The notes under the pieces are model-generated. The model ran no database searches. It saw only the letters and a list, made by a program, of their open reading frames with translations, and was not told the origin of the DNA. Below are positions 7,937 to 22,900 of a DNA stretch of 64,000 bases, piece by piece. Each line of letters starts with the position of its first letter. The stretch's first letter is position 1. Both the position numbers and the translations under genes were made by a program. The stretch is taken from NCBI RefSeq assembly GCF_028640845.1, contig NC_080542.1:63315064-63379063 (forward strand). Direction: 5' to 3'. This stretch comes from Ahaetulla prasina. Its lineage: Eukaryota; Chordata; Lepidosauria; Squamata; Colubridae.

Positions 7937-10900
7937 GTAAGGGTTTATGTCGAGAAAAAAACAAAACATCTTTCTCTAGGCTGAGAATCACTTGCCTGAG
8001 TTATTCCCTCTTCCAGCTAATAAAATATTTCATCCTTTTTCTTGCCCCATAGCCTTTTTAGAGTATACATATGAAAAAAACACCAGCTTTTTATTTTAAA
8101 TGCAAAAGGCATATTTTTTTTCATATAAAAGATCTCAAATTCAAATTGATACCCACAAGCAGAAAAAGCATGCCAGAGAGTCATTACTAAGTGATGGCTG
8201 TCCTTCTGTGTTAGTGTGTGGATGTAGAAAGAGAAAACGAGGACTGAATGCACATCTACATGCCTAACTGACTCAGCTCTTGCATGCTATGGAAACAAAG
8301 TTCTCTGCTGTATAGAATAAGCAGGTTTATGCTAGGATACGCTGATTATTTGTTGTAGCATACAAATTAGATCTCTTGGGATGGTGTGTTTGTTTTCTTT
8401 AAATTATGTTGATTTAGCCATATGTAATTAAATCTGCCTAACCCTGTAATTCACTTTATACACGCAAATTGTAATTGGAGATAGAATGTATACTGATTTA
8501 AAGTAGTAAATATTTCTTTTTCCCCTAATTCATTCCAACATTGCATTTAATTTCATCTGTTGAAGGAGGCAGAATGAACCTCTTTATTGTAATTTGTCCA
8601 GTATTATTTAAGAACTTCTGAAAAACATGTCACTTTGTAAGTATCTGTCAAGATAGGTTATGGCTATGGTAGACTGGAGTTTTTTCCTTTCAAATATTAA
8701 ATTGGATTTAGAAATGTGAAATATGGTTTTGAATTTTGAAGAGATTGCTTAAGCCTGAAACAGGCTGTTTTAACTATTTTGGAAGGATTTTAAAATTAGT
8801 TTAAAATCTGTTGAGCTCATAATTCTTCCAGAAAGGCTGAACACCCTGTTTTACCAGCTTGAATTTGTGAATCTTTGAAAAATTTGTTCAGATAGCATTA
8901 TCTGAAGGCATTTTTGTTAATGAAGCATTTCATCAATAATTTAGCCTTCTTAATGTGTTAATCTACAGTTCCTGAAGACGTCCCAGCTATTAATATTAAT
9001 TGTGGAAGTTTTAGGTTAAAACACGTAAAATGACAGATTCCCTACTTTAGAAAGTGACCAACATTTTTGATGTGTAGTTTGTTGTATGGAGACCCTGGTT
9101 TCATAATTTCCTCCACCAAAACAGGGTTCTATTTTGCACTTATTTTATACTAAACTTCATGTAAAAATGCATAATCTGCCAAATGTTAGATAAAATTAAT
9201 GCTTTCCAGATCTTTAATAAAGTTCTAAGGTAGCAACGAACAGGAAATACTGAGCTGCTTCAGCATTAGGGATTCAGAAGCTGTTCAAAACTTCATGAAG
9301 AGCACCACTGTATACTTGAAGAACTATGGTTGGGGAAAAGGTAGTGTGATATTTGTTTGCAGAGTCCCTTATGATCCATTCTAAATATTTGAGTATTGCT
9401 GAAATAAGTTGGTAGCAGTGCATTTCATGTGCATTGTAATACAGAACTTACAGATATGAGAAATCTGTATTCCTTTAAATAGATGCTGTTGCCAGTGAGG
9501 AAACTGATGATGAAGAAGACAGTTCAGAAGTAGAAGAAGAAAATGGTGTTTTAATGTTGAATGATGCAAACTTTGACAGTTTTGTTGAAGGCAAAGATAC
9601 TGTACTTCTGGAGTTTTATGCTCCCTGGTAAGCATGATGCTTTTGCTTCTTCATTTTCACCTTTGAAACTGCTTCAGGTTTATTAGTAATCCTTCACTTA
9701 AGACCATAGTTGCAATTGGAACTTAAATTTCTAAGTGATATAGTTAAGTGAATTTCACCCAATTTTAAAACCTTGTTTTGCTATGATTAAGAAAATCACA
9801 GCAGTTATTAAGTGAATCATATCTGGCTTCCCCATTGACTTCGCTTGTTGGATGCCACCTGGTAATAATCACCATGACCCTGGAATAATGCAACAATCAA
9901 AAATACATGCTGGTTGTGAGATATCTGAATTTTGATCACATAACCACAGGGATGCTGCAGTAGTAAGTGTAAGGACCAGTCATAAATGACTATTTTCAGC
10001 ACTAGCATAACTACGTATGGTAATTAAGTGAATACCATATTGCTATTTAAAATACCTTGGCCTACATGTTGGATGGGTGAGAGTCAGTAGGCCTCTGGGT
10101 ACATTTCAGGGGATGAACTTTGGTGTTTAAAATCCTAAGTGACTTTGATTCTGAAGTTTTTAAAGAACTGCCTTATTAAACTAGAACCAGCACATCTAGT
10201 ATATTCAAATTGTTACGAATTTCACCTTATGAGAGTTGAGATTGGTGGGGGTTCCTGTCCTATGAAAAAATCTTCCCCAAAAGTCAGATTGACAACATGT
10301 TAGGTTTTGGTTTTATGTATTTATTGTCTGAGTTTGCAGAGATGTATAAACAGTATAAAAATTAGAAATAAATACATGATCTCTGGAGGGCCAGGGATAG
10401 GGGTTATTCCTCTGCCCTGGTCCTATTAGACCTCTCAGCGGCTTTTGATACCATCGACCATGGTATCCTGCTGCGCCGGTTGGGGGGGTTGGGAGTGGGA
10501 GGCACCGTTTATCGGTGGTTCTCCTCCTATCTCTCCGACCGGCCGCAGACGGTGTTGACGGGGGGGCAGAGGTCGACCCCGCGGCGCCTCACTTGTGGGG
10601 TGCCGCAGGGGTCGATTCTCTCGCCCCTTCTGTTCAACATCTATATGAAGCCGCTGGGTGAGATCATCAGTGGCTTTGGTGTGAGGTACCAGCTGTACGC
10701 TGATGACACCCAGCTGTACTTTTCCACACCGGGCCACCCCAATGAAGCTATCGAAGTGCTGTCGGTGTTTGGAAGCCGTCTGGTCTGGATGGGGAGAAAC
10801 AGGCTCAAGCTCAATCCTCCAAGGCGGAGTGGCTGTGGATGCCGGCATCCCGGTACAGTCAGCTGAGTCCGCGGCTGACTGTCGGGGCGAGTCATTGGCC

Positions 10901-13900
10901 CCGATGGAGAGGTGCGTAATTTGGGCGTTCTCCTGGATGCACGGCTGTCTTTTGAAGATCATTTGTGGCCGTCTCCAGGAGAGCTTTCCACCAGGTTCGC
11001 CTGGTGCGCCAGTTGCGCCTTTCTAGACCGGGATGCCTTGTGCACAGTCACTCACGCCCTTGTGGCGTCTCGTCTGGACTACTGCAATGCTCTCTACATG
11101 GGGCTCCCCTGAAGGGCATCCGGAGGCTGCAGTTGGTCAGAATGCAGCTCTTGCGGGTGATAGAGGAGCCCTCGTGGCTCCCGAGTGACACCTATCCTGC
11201 GCAGGCTGCACTGGCTACCTGTGGCCTTCGGGTGCGCTTCAAGGTGTTGGTGAGCGTCTTTAAAGCGCTCCATGGCATAGGGCGGGTTACTTACGGGACC
11301 GCCTGCTGCTACCAAATACCTCTCACCGACCCGTGCGCTCTCACAGAGAGGGACTCCTCAGGGTGCCGTCGGTAGCGACAATGTCGTCTGGCGACACCCA
11401 GGGACGGGCCTTCTCTGTGGGGCCCCGCCCTCTGGGCAGCTCCCCAGGACTTCGTCAACTTCCGGACCTCCGAACCTTTCGCCGTGAGCTCAAAACTTAC
11501 TTATTTATCTGCGCTGGACTGGGTTAGTTTTTTAAGTTATGGGTTTTTAAATGGGTTTTACTTCCAAATTTTAATTATGGCCAATTTAAATAAGTTTTTT
11601 ATTAGTATTTTAATTGTATGTATTGTGCATTTTACTTGGCTGTGAACCGCCCTGAGTCCTTCGGGAGAAGGGCGGTATACAAATTTAAATAATAAATAAA
11701 TAAAATAAAATAAAACTGTCACATATATTTGGGTGAATGGTTTAATTTGGGTTGGGCCCACAACATTGAAATCTACCAATGATCCTTATTTTTCTAATTA
11801 CTTACCTCTTTCACCAACCTCATTCTTTCCTTCTGTGTGATCAGAGTGCTGTCTAATTAAACATAGCATAAAATTGCCTCTGTTCTTAATCTAAAATTTC
11901 TAAATTTTGTGTAGAAGCAACAAACTCCTATCAATTTACTCTCTCATTTTCTTTAGGTGTGGGCACTGTAAGCAGTTTGCTCCAGAATATGAAAAAATAG
12001 CCAAAACATTAAAAGAAAATGATCCACCTATTCCTGTTGCCAAAATAGATGCTACATCAGCCTCTAGTTTGTCAAGTCGTTTTGATGTTAGTGGTTACCC
12101 TACCATCAAAATTCTGAAGAAAGGACAACCAGTGGATTATGATGGTTCAAGAACAGAAACTGGTAGGTAGTAACTTATTTAGGCACAAGGTACAATTTAT
12201 TCCAAATGCACAAGATTAAAAAAAACTAAAAGAAGGCAGTGTGTTGTTTTATTTGTTACGGGGTAGATTTGCTGGAAGATGCACAAGGAATCTGAACATT
12301 TTCTGCGCTTCCGAGAATCCTGTAAAAGGCATGCTTCTTTAGTGTTCCAGAAGAAGATGTACAAATTATATTTGCATTAAGTAAATCTTTATTGTCTCTT
12401 TGACAAACCTGGAAAGAGGTGTTTTGCTTCATCATTATGTGTACAAGGATTCCTATAGCATAACCTATATTTGCTGAAAACTTTCCATATAGTACCAGCC
12501 AAGTAGTCACTTACTGATTAATTTTACAAGCAATTCTGGGAAGAGTACTTTATTTTTTTCATATAATTATATTGTAATTTTGAAAATCCAGAATGAGATA
12601 TTGGTTGAGGATAAGAATTTATTTGCATGTTTTCTTTCCTATAATGTGTTTTGTATTTGAGCAGGACCTATGAGTCAGTTTTCCAACTATCTCAAAAAGA
12701 AGACTGTCCAAATAAATGTCCAAATGGTATTTATTATGGTTTGATTTCTGCTTGGTGAAAGCCAGTTCTCTCACATTTTGCCTGATTCAAAAACTGATTG
12801 CAGAACAGTTTCATAAATAGATACAAGTTTGATTCTCATTGTCACTTTCACCTTTGCTGAAGTATTTCTTCAGCTAGAAATCTGACTTAATTAAAATACC
12901 CCAGACTTTTTATTCTGGAATAAGATACATTTCCAAATTATCTGTAGTGTACAATTGTCTTTTTGTGATAATTACACTTGCTAAACTGATAGAAATTTTG
13001 CTAATTAAAAATAAAAATGAGTGTCTTCATATTGTGTTTTTAGAAATTGTGGCTAAAGTAAAAGAAGTTTCACAACCTGAGTGGGTCCCTCCTCCTGAAG
13101 CTACATTGGTTTTAACAAAAGAGAACTTTGATGAAATAGTGAATGAAGCAGACATAATTCTAGTTGAATTCTATGCTCCATGGTAAGAAAAAACAGAATA
13201 TTTTATCATACATGTCATAACTGTTTCCCTCCTTTGGCAGAACATCAAAAGCCAGCACAGGTTTGCTCTTCATAGATACTGTTTTCATGATCACTTACTT
13301 CATGGTAAGAAGTTCATTTAAATTTTAAAATCCTGCAGTTTTTTTAAAAACAGCTGACTTATACGTCGAAAACAGCTAATATTTCTAAGCTGTACTGTTA
13401 GGCCTGCCCAGCCAGTCCCTTCAGGAAAGCAAGACTCTTGAATTCATTGAATCAAAAGAATTTTTACTGAGAGAAACTGGTTGCAGTAAAGTCAAATGGA
13501 GTCTGAAGTTCCTGCACAAAACAAAAGCAATTACTTGTCTGTCCTGACTGTGTTTGCTGATGTCATAATCCTCAAAGACATGGTGAGAAATTGCTATAGA
13601 AAGTCCAGGTGACTACTGATAGTCTAGTTGAGCTGTCCATGCATGCCTGCAGGATTTGGAAGAGGCCATTGGTTCCTGGCTCTCTGTAAACCTGAGCTGT
13701 TTCCTCCTGGGTTCTGCCACCTCCTTGGCTGTCATTGTGGAGGGAGAGGGATACTCCTGGGGTCAGTGACCTGGCCTTCCTGGAGATTCTTGACCAGCTG
13801 GGCTAGCCAATGCTTGGTAATAGTGTTGTCCTTCAGAACTTGGGCAAAGGTGGTGTCTTTCAGCTGATCAGGAAAGCACTGCCTGAGGGCTTCCCGTGCC

Positions 13901-16900
13901 CTTGGATTATCGAAAAGGCAAAGGTAACAATGGACCATATGTTTCAATAGCCTGGGAGAAGGCTCCTTGGAAAGTTGCAAGACCATTTTACTCAGTATCA
14001 TTGCAACATGAGAAAATCGCTCATAAATCTGACAGACTTATGCCAATCCCGTATCATCTAATAGGATCTCCTATAGAATAAAAGTAGCAATCATTTTGGA
14101 AAGCTCATTGCCAGACTTCATGATGTGCAAACATAAAGGGATAATTTTAGTTGTTAGTAGGAAATTGATAACTTCTTGTTCATCCGTTTTCACAAGCCCC
14201 AATTACTCCAAGACTTGTGAATCGCAGATATCCAAAGGGACAGAGTCTTGCTGACTGCAGGAAGGCATACAAGAAGAGAGGAATATGTGCAGCAAGAAAA
14301 GCTGACCTGGTTTCTGGATGTGATGCAGCATATTGCAAAAATGCCAGAGCATTGCATACTGTGTTGGATTGATGAGCTCTCAAAATTGGTGGATTTATAG
14401 ATGGGTAGATATTTACAATTTCCTGTAACAGAGCTGCAATTGTGCCATAACATTGGGGCAAGATCAGGGACAGACTCTTGTTTTTTACTCAGCTCTAATA
14501 GTACATTCTCACAAGTTTCAGGACTAGATAGTTCATTAATTCACTGGTAAATCTCTCGATCAACCTGTGTGAGTGCTTTTGGCACCGGTGCAACTGTGGC
14601 CAAACTCTGCATGGTTGGGACTTCTTTGAGCTCAGGAGGCTGTTTCAACTTCAGTTGCCACCATCATGGATCTGAGTGCAAGCCACTGCCTCTTCAAAAG
14701 CAATTCTTTTGGTCCCCAATTCTAACCTCCTGACCAGCAGCCAATGTGATTCCAAGAAGATCTTTTAAGAATGCTAAGGCGAGGTGCTAGGCATATAGCA
14801 GTTCACACTCAGGGTGTGACACCGTTGGAACTGGTGAAAACAGCTGGGAAGGAGTCTGTGCCATCTCTGAAGATAATCACCCTCCCTAAGTCTCAAGTGT
14901 GCAGCAGAAGTGGAAAAATCCCAAGTATGCCAACCCCCTTTTACCCCAGCATAATGGCAGGACACCAGTTCTACTATGAAATACATGGAGATTTCTCTTC
15001 ATGGTGCTTTCAATTCAGGCACTCGTTGTGTTTAGCAAAGGCACAAATTGGGCAATTTGCCACATAGCTTTCAATGTCCTTTTTTAAGATCGGACACCAA
15101 ACTGTCTCTTAATTAGATGCAGATATTTACAAAGCCAAAATGTCCCACAGTTTTTGAATTGTGGCTTTTATCCAGGATTAGTAATCTTTGACTTTTCTTC
15201 TCCCACCCGCTAGTCCATCCTATATGGAACATTCATTTTTTGTGACTTTGAAACCACTTATCGTCTTGCAGTGAGGGTTTAAGAGCCGCTGTTACATGGT
15301 CGTCTAAGGCTTTTCTCTCGCTTGTGCTCTGGTTGACACTGGGGCGGTCAGCTGACACAATGGAATTAATGACTTGACCATATCAGGCTTAATGCAAATT
15401 ATATAGAGACGTTCGTGACAGAGCATCAGTCAGGAAATTATTTATTCCTCCCCCTCCCCCTCTGGGAAGTAGCATAAGGTCAAATCGATTAAAGTACGGC
15501 ACCCACCGGACTTGCCTGGGTGACAATCTTCGTGGGGAGGGTTTCAGCGCTTCCACTTTTTTTTCCACCTCAAAAAGTACTTTGTTTCTTTCTAGGAAAT
15601 GCCTCCATGTCGAGAGCACCCAGCATAAGCTGCTTTCGACCAAACTGCCCATCTTTGTTTAGTCTCTGACAATTTTTTAGAAGTATAAGTGCAATGCTGT
15701 AGGTTCCCTTGTTTGTTTCGTTGCAAAAACACAGCACCTACTGCCACATTGCTAGCGTCTGCTTAAATGATAAATGGGGTATTTTAGGACAGGTTCGGCT
15801 GCGAAAAGCTCTTTTGAGTTTTTCAAATGCCGCCTGACATTCCATACAAGTAGTCCTCAGCTTATGACCACAATTGAGCCCAAAATTTATGTTGTTAGGT
15901 GAGAAATTTCTTGTGGGGTTTTGCCCCATTTTACGACTTTTCTTCCCATAATTATTAAGTGAATCACTGCAGTTGTTAAGCAATTGTTCAGTGAATCTGG
16001 TTTCCCCATTAACTTTGCTTGTCAGAAGTCACAAAAAGGATTCTGGGACTGTCATAAATGTGAGTCAGCTGTCAAGCATCTGAATGTAAATCACTTGATC
16101 ATGGGGATGCTGCAGTGGTCATAAATGTGAAAAATTGTCATAAGTCACTTTTTTCAGTGCCGTTGTAGCTTTGAACAGTCACTAAGTGAACTGTTGTAAG
16201 TCAAGGTCTCCCTCTAGTCTATTTTAAAGGTTGGCTGATTTTAGGTTTGGATTCTTTGGTTTTTAAAAGATTAGTGATAGGGAGTGCAATTTCGGCAAAA
16301 GAAGGGATAGATTGCCAGTAGAATTGGTGAAGGCCAGAAAGCTTTACAGTTGTTTTCTAGTGCGGGGCAGAGCTCAGTCCAGTACTGTCTGGATCATCTG
16401 GCGATCCACTTCAACTCCCTTGTGTGCCCAAATAGTCTATTTTGCTCTGGTGAAACTTGCACTTGGAAAGTTTGGCGTATAGTTTAGCTTTTACCTTTTT
16501 TAGAATCGCTCTCACCAATGTCACATGCTCAGCTTTTGTCTCTGTGTAAATCCATATGTCTAAATACACCAACACCCCTTTATATAGATGCTGTCAGGGT
16601 TCCAAGGAAAACCCATTAATCAGTTCCTCTCATTAATCAGTTGCATGAAAAGAACCTGAGCACCTTGGAGGCCAAAAGGGAGGACCTTAAATTGGAAGTA
16701 TCCTAATGGACAGTTGAAAGTGGTCTTCCACTCATCCCCTTCTTTGATCCTCACCTGATAGTATGTGTCCCGTAAATCCAATTTAGTAAAAATCTTGTCC
16801 TTAGCCAGGTGGGCCACCGTATTTTTCATTGGGGTAAGAGGTAAACATTTTCCGCTCACACTCCGTTTAACCCTCTATAACCTATGCACAAGTGAAACAA

Positions 16901-19900
16901 TCCATCTTTCTTCTCCCTAAATAGGACAGGGCTGGCCACTCGAAGCCACGTCAGCTAGATAAATTCTTGAGTGAGATTTTTATCAATGAATGCACACAAT
17001 TCTTCTAGCTCTCTCAGGGTAATTGAGTAGAGCTTTGGCTTAGTTAGCTTGGCCCCTTGCAAAATCTGTATAGCACAGTCCATTGCTCAATGAGGCAGAA
17101 GCTCATCTGATCCCTTTTCACTCAACACTTTCCTCAGATCCGAGTACTCTCTGAGGATAAAGCCAAGGTCCTTCCCCTGTTCATGTGCTGCAGCCCCGGT
17201 CTCGCATCATGATGGAACAATGACCTGAATTTTCTCTGGGTCGTGCATTGGGCAGATCCATCAGTTTTTTAACAAGCCCCTTCTCCAATTTACATATGGG
17301 TTTCACTTCTTGAGCCAGGCCAACCCCAGCGCCAAAGCTCATTCCATCCCAGGAGCTACTACAAAGCTTCGCGTCTCAACATGGGGCCCCATCCGCATTT
17401 CTACTGGCTCAGTGATTAGTGTTGCTGGGATGCCCCCTGCTATGGATCCATCCATCTTTCAAAATGCCACTGGGATCTTCAGTAGTTTCAATCGGATCCC
17501 CAATTTTTTCACCTGGGGCAGCCTGAGTCCAAGAGGGCTGGTAATCTAGCTAATTGGAGTTAATTGTACTTATATTGGTGTGATGTATATAATTGAATGA
17601 AAGTTCTAATGTAGTTTTGAGTTCTGGGGTTAAAATTAAGGGTTTTTTCCTCCCTTCATGTATAATATTTGAGTAATGTTTAAAGTTCGTGAAATATCAA
17701 AACTAGAAAGTGTTTTCTCCCTTTAGGGTTAAAAAAATGAAATAATATAGGGAATTATCTTAATATAAATTATGATAAAGAGCAATGAGTAAATGGAGGC
17801 ATATATTCCCCACAGCAAGAAGAGGCAGATATGGTCAAATTGATTCTTTTATCCAAAGAAGAGAATATATTTAACTTTGTTTCTATTTGAAAATTACTTC
17901 TGGATTTTGTGCTTGCAATTAAAAAAAATGAAATTTTGATTTTATTTTTGCTAATTAGATGGGTTTGTTATAGAAATGGCTAGTATACAGTAGTGGCCAA
18001 AATTGTGGAAACCTTTTCGGAAAAGTGTATTTTCTAAAACTAGCTAATAACACCTCTTTTTTGGGAGTAGTACCATAAAATTATAAATCAATGGAAAGAT
18101 AATTTAATTAAGATATAATGCAATAACTTTTATGAAGGATTTGCTATTAGAATGGCAGTTACAGTATAAAGAAGAAAAGTGAAACACATAGAAAAAAACA
18201 AGATATACAAAAATTATCATGTCAGTTAATACTTAGTTGGGTAACCTTTAGCATGAATTATGGCCTTACAACGTCTTTCCGTGGAGTGAATCAAGTCTTT
18301 TATTTCTGCAGCTGTTATAATGTGAAACCAAGATTGAATAATTGCTTCTATTAGCTGGGTTTTATTGCTGGGTCACTTCTGAGAAACAAGTTTCTTTGGT
18401 CAGCTCCCTAGATTTTCAATTGGGTTAAGATCTGGGCTATTTCCAGGCCATTCCAGCAGTGGAATATGATTATCTTGAAACTAAAAAAAAACAGTGGTGT
18501 TATTAGCCATCAAACCTCAAAAATGCACTTTCCACAGTTCCGGCCACCACTGTATACTGTTGTGTATAAGTAAAAAGTTGAGATTATAATGTTATCTTCT
18601 ACTGTGCTTAAAGAAAGTTGGAAGTTGGTGACTTTTTATTTGTTTTTCCTTCTTTACACCATTTTTTCTCTTTTCCCTCCTCCTAGTTTTCTATTACTTT
18701 TTTGAATTATTATTTTTTTTGCATTTTATATTTTGATAAACTAATTAAAATGTGAAATAGAAGAAATCTGCTGCGTATTCAAGACATTAACTTATTTGGG
18801 GGGGGGGAAACCATGTAGCGTTCACCTTTCGATTCAGGAGTATAGCTTGTATAAATGTATGATCACACATATTTCATTAGATGCCATGTATAATATAAAT
18901 ATGCACTATTTCAGTCCACAAGTTGTGACTTCTTCAGGGTAGATGTGAAACAACATGGCAACAATAGACAACATACCACTCCCATAAAGTGGTGTGTATA
19001 TTTACACCCACAACCAATTGCAAACTGCTATGTAAACAATAATTTGCAACACTATTATATCAAAATATATATTTAAATAACTTTTACCTAAAAAGATAAC
19101 AGCAACATTTTCCTTTTAAAAACAGAGAAAACCCTTGTTTTATCTTTTACTTGAAATGCTTTTTTTTTCTTGTCATTGTGCTTAAAAAATTCACAGAAAA
19201 CTTTTGGGAACTTTTAAAACAGAATTTCTCTGCCTTTCTTCTGATATAGGTGTGGGCATTGTAAAAGATTAGCTCCAGAATATGAAAAAGCAGCTAAGGA
19301 GCTTAGCAAGCGTATTCCTCCTATCCCTTTAGCAAAAGTTGATGCTACTGTTGAAACAGAACTTGCAAAGAGATTTGATGTGTCTGGATACCCTTCTCTT
19401 AAGATCTTCCGCAAGGGCAAACCTTTTGCCTACAATGGGCCAAGAGAAAAGTATGGTACGGTGAACTTTGTTTTTTCAGTCATAAAATGATACTAAATGG
19501 GTGCTTTTCTAGAAAATAATAAGAGACTATTTTTGTTTTCAGGGATTGTTGATTACATGATAGAACAGAGTGGCCCTCCATCCAAACAAATACAGGCCAT
19601 TAAACAAGTGCAAGAATTTCTGAAAGATGGAGATGATGTTATTATTATTGGTGTTTTTAAGGAAAGCCAAGACCCAGCCTATCACCTCTATCAAGATGCA
19701 GGTATGTTTTTCTTTTATTATATGGTTGCAAATATTGTTCAGTGTTAGCACATAGAGATTACTTTGTAAAGGTTTCTGTGAATGGAGAGTAATAGAAAAA
19801 TATTCTTCAAACTGTAAATACGAAAATTAAATAATACCATGCAGTCTTCATCTTTTATAATTGCAATGCCATGTTAATTCTCAAAGTACTGTCACTTCAG

Positions 19901-22900
19901 TAAATAACCTGTTGCTGCTTTACTAAAATGGGGCAACATAATTTTCCTGTCTTTTTCAAAGAAAAACATAATACTGTACACATATGGGCCGTGGTGTGGC
20001 TCAGGCTGTAAGAAGCCTGTTATTAAAACACAGCTGCCTGCAATTACTGCAGGTTCTAGTCCCACCAGGCCCAAGGTTGACTCAGCCTTCCATCCTTTAT
20101 AAGGTAGGTAAAATGAGGACCCAGATTGTTGGGGGGGCAATAAGTTGACTTTGTAAATATACAAATAGAATGAGACTATTGCCTTACACACTGTAAGCCG
20201 CCCTGAGTCTTCGGAGAAGGGCGGGATATAAATGTAAATAAATAAATAAAAAAAATATTGGAAAAAATTGAGATAAAGGAGAAGGCAAGAAAGAGACAGA
20301 ACTAGGTGTGGATTTAAACAAATGCAGAGAATGGGAAATATGAGGATTTATTCAGTGGTGTGATTCAAATAATATAATGACCGATTCTCTGCCCTAATGA
20401 CTGGTTGGGTAGGCATGGCTGGATGGTCATGTGACTGGGTGGGCATGGCCAACTCAACGTCACTCACATCGGGCACCTTGCCTCACCTGGCCACGCTCTG
20501 CCATGCCTCATCCCTCCCCTCCCCTTGTCACATCTGGCCTCACCTGGCCTCTCCTCCACTTATGAGCACAATTGAGACCAAAATTTATGTTGTTAAGTGA
20601 GAAATTGATTAAGTGAATTTTGCCCCATTTCACAACTTTTCTTGCCACGTTTGTTAAGTGAATCACTGCAGTTGTTAAATTAGTACCACAGATGTTAAGT
20701 GAATCTGGCCTCCCCATTGACTTTGCTTGTCAGAAGGTTGCAAAAGGGGATCACATGACCATGGGAGAATACAACTGTCATAAATTTGAGACAGTTGTCA
20801 ACCTGAATTTTGATCATGTGACTGTGGTCGTAAGTATGAAAAATTGTCATAAGTCACTTTTTTCAATGCCATTGTAACTATGAATGGTCACTAAAGGAAC
20901 TGTTGTAAGTCAAGGATTACCTGTACAAAAATGCAAAAAGCTTCCCTAAATACCAATCATTATATTAGAAATTGGGAAATACCACTGAAGATCAATTACA
21001 GTCACAGCCATCATGGAAACCTAAACTATTCTGTCTGAATACCTTCCTTTTCATCAGCAATACCTGCAATCCAAAGTTACAAATCAGGCAGGGTGTCAGA
21101 GCACTTTGAGGAATTAAAAAAGTTAAAATGCAATGAAAACTATCAGCAGCAAACTACTGCTCATAAAGTGAAACCCTTTAGCAGAGAGGTCATTTAAACT
21201 CTCCAGAAAGTGGGTGGGCATAATTGGGCTACAAAATGCTGAGCTAATGAGACAAATTAACAAAGTGTGTAGGGGACTCAGGTTCAAGTCTCTGCCCTCC
21301 CAAGCTTGCCAGTATCACAATAAAATTAGTACATGCCACAGATCTAAATAACTTTAAGCCTGGTGCCATGTTACTAAGCCTTATTATCATGAGAGAAAAC
21401 TAAAACGAATTGAAGGTAGGATCCAACCCTTCCCCCTTTTTTAAAACTTATTATCAGTGAGCAATCATGTGCCTTGGCAACTTCGAAGCAATGCAAAAGA
21501 TTTCTGTCCAAAGGTTGGTCTGGAAACCAAGAAGGTCCAGTTGCCTCTTGAAAAAAGCACCTTTGGGACAACCATGACCTGGATGACTGAAGAATTCCCA
21601 GAGACTCCTGTGCTCAGTGAACAGACAAAACACCCTTTCCCACCCAGTAGAAGCAATCCTTAGATCCATTTGCACCATTTAAAGATACCAGCTGATCTCA
21701 CTCATCTCACAAGATATCCTAAGGAAATCATGCAGATTTAAGGAAAGATCACATTGGAGGGAAGAGGGAAAGACACAGTTTGAAAAAAATATTTTTTTTC
21801 TAGGCAGTATTGCTTAACTCGATCAGGCAGGCAGTGGCGGTCCAAAAAGATTGCCTCATCGCTTTCCCATCAATGGGGGGGAGGAAGACTTCCCAAAGCC
21901 CTTTTTTTTTGGTAACAAACAAACAAGACAAAGATTAGCCAGATCGCTCCATTTAGAGAAGATTACAGATCCAGGTAAGAAGAAGGCCCATGATCAGCCC
22001 CTCTCACCCTTAATTGGGGAAGGAGGAGGCAAGGAGTGGTTGGAAGGGGATTCAGTCGTGTTGGAAGTACACCCCAAAAGGACAGTGCCAAGAACCACCA
22101 CTAAAGCAGTGTAAAAAGCTTAAAACAACATAACCCTTCCCCTTTAATAAAGTCAAGTCCTGAATAAAAATACCAGCAAAGGAAAAAACTCCAGAGAAGC
22201 CTCTCCTCTATAGAAAGTCTGGGCATACTGCCAAGAATCGTTAACAGCTGTTCCAATGTAACAAGGCTTAACCACAGAGGCAGTTTCAGAAAACACTTAA
22301 GCAGGGCAATAAAGATAAGCAGGATTAGGCTAGAAACAACACACAGAGGCACACTAGAATGACTCCTTCCTGCCTTCCTGACAGGATTTAACTCCATAAA
22401 GTGGGAAAAACAAAAGGCTGTTGGAAGCAGATTTCTTCCAGCAGCTAGTTCGCCGAACTGCTTGGAAAGTCTCCTGAACCAGTGCTAACCAGCTGAATCC
22501 CACCACTGGATTGATTTATTCATTCAATTACAGATAGTCCTCAACTTGCAACAATTCATTTAGTGACCATTCAAATCACTGAAAAAAGTGATTTATGACC
22601 ATTGTTCACAGTTACAACTTTTGCAACATCCCATGGTCATGTGATAAAAATTTAGATGCTTGAAAATTGGTTCATATTTATACCTGCAGTGTCCTGGGAT
22701 CATGTGATTACTTTTGTGACTTTCTGAAAAGCAATGAGTCAATGAGAAAACCAGATTCACTTAACAGCCGTGTTACTAACTTCACAGCTGCAGTGATTCA
22801 CTTAACAACTGTGGCAAGAAATGTCATAAAATGGGGGGAAACTCACAAATGTCTCACTTAGCAATAGAAATGTTGGGTTCCATTGTGGCCATGTATATCC

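Noticed and set aside
10435..10962. 175-codon minus-strand ORF
   Set aside because: It is antisense to the L2 reverse transcriptase at the same place, which has recognisable RT motifs on the + strand.
14774..14986. 70-codon minus-strand ORF next to CNOT9
   Set aside because: The first residues look like integrase core but the rest matches nothing I recognise. Treated as junction sequence, not a gene.
18241..18440. Host gene exon suggested by a conserved peptide on the minus strand
   Set aside because: The PDLNPIENL motif belongs to Tc1 transposases and lies between Tc1-type inverted repeats.
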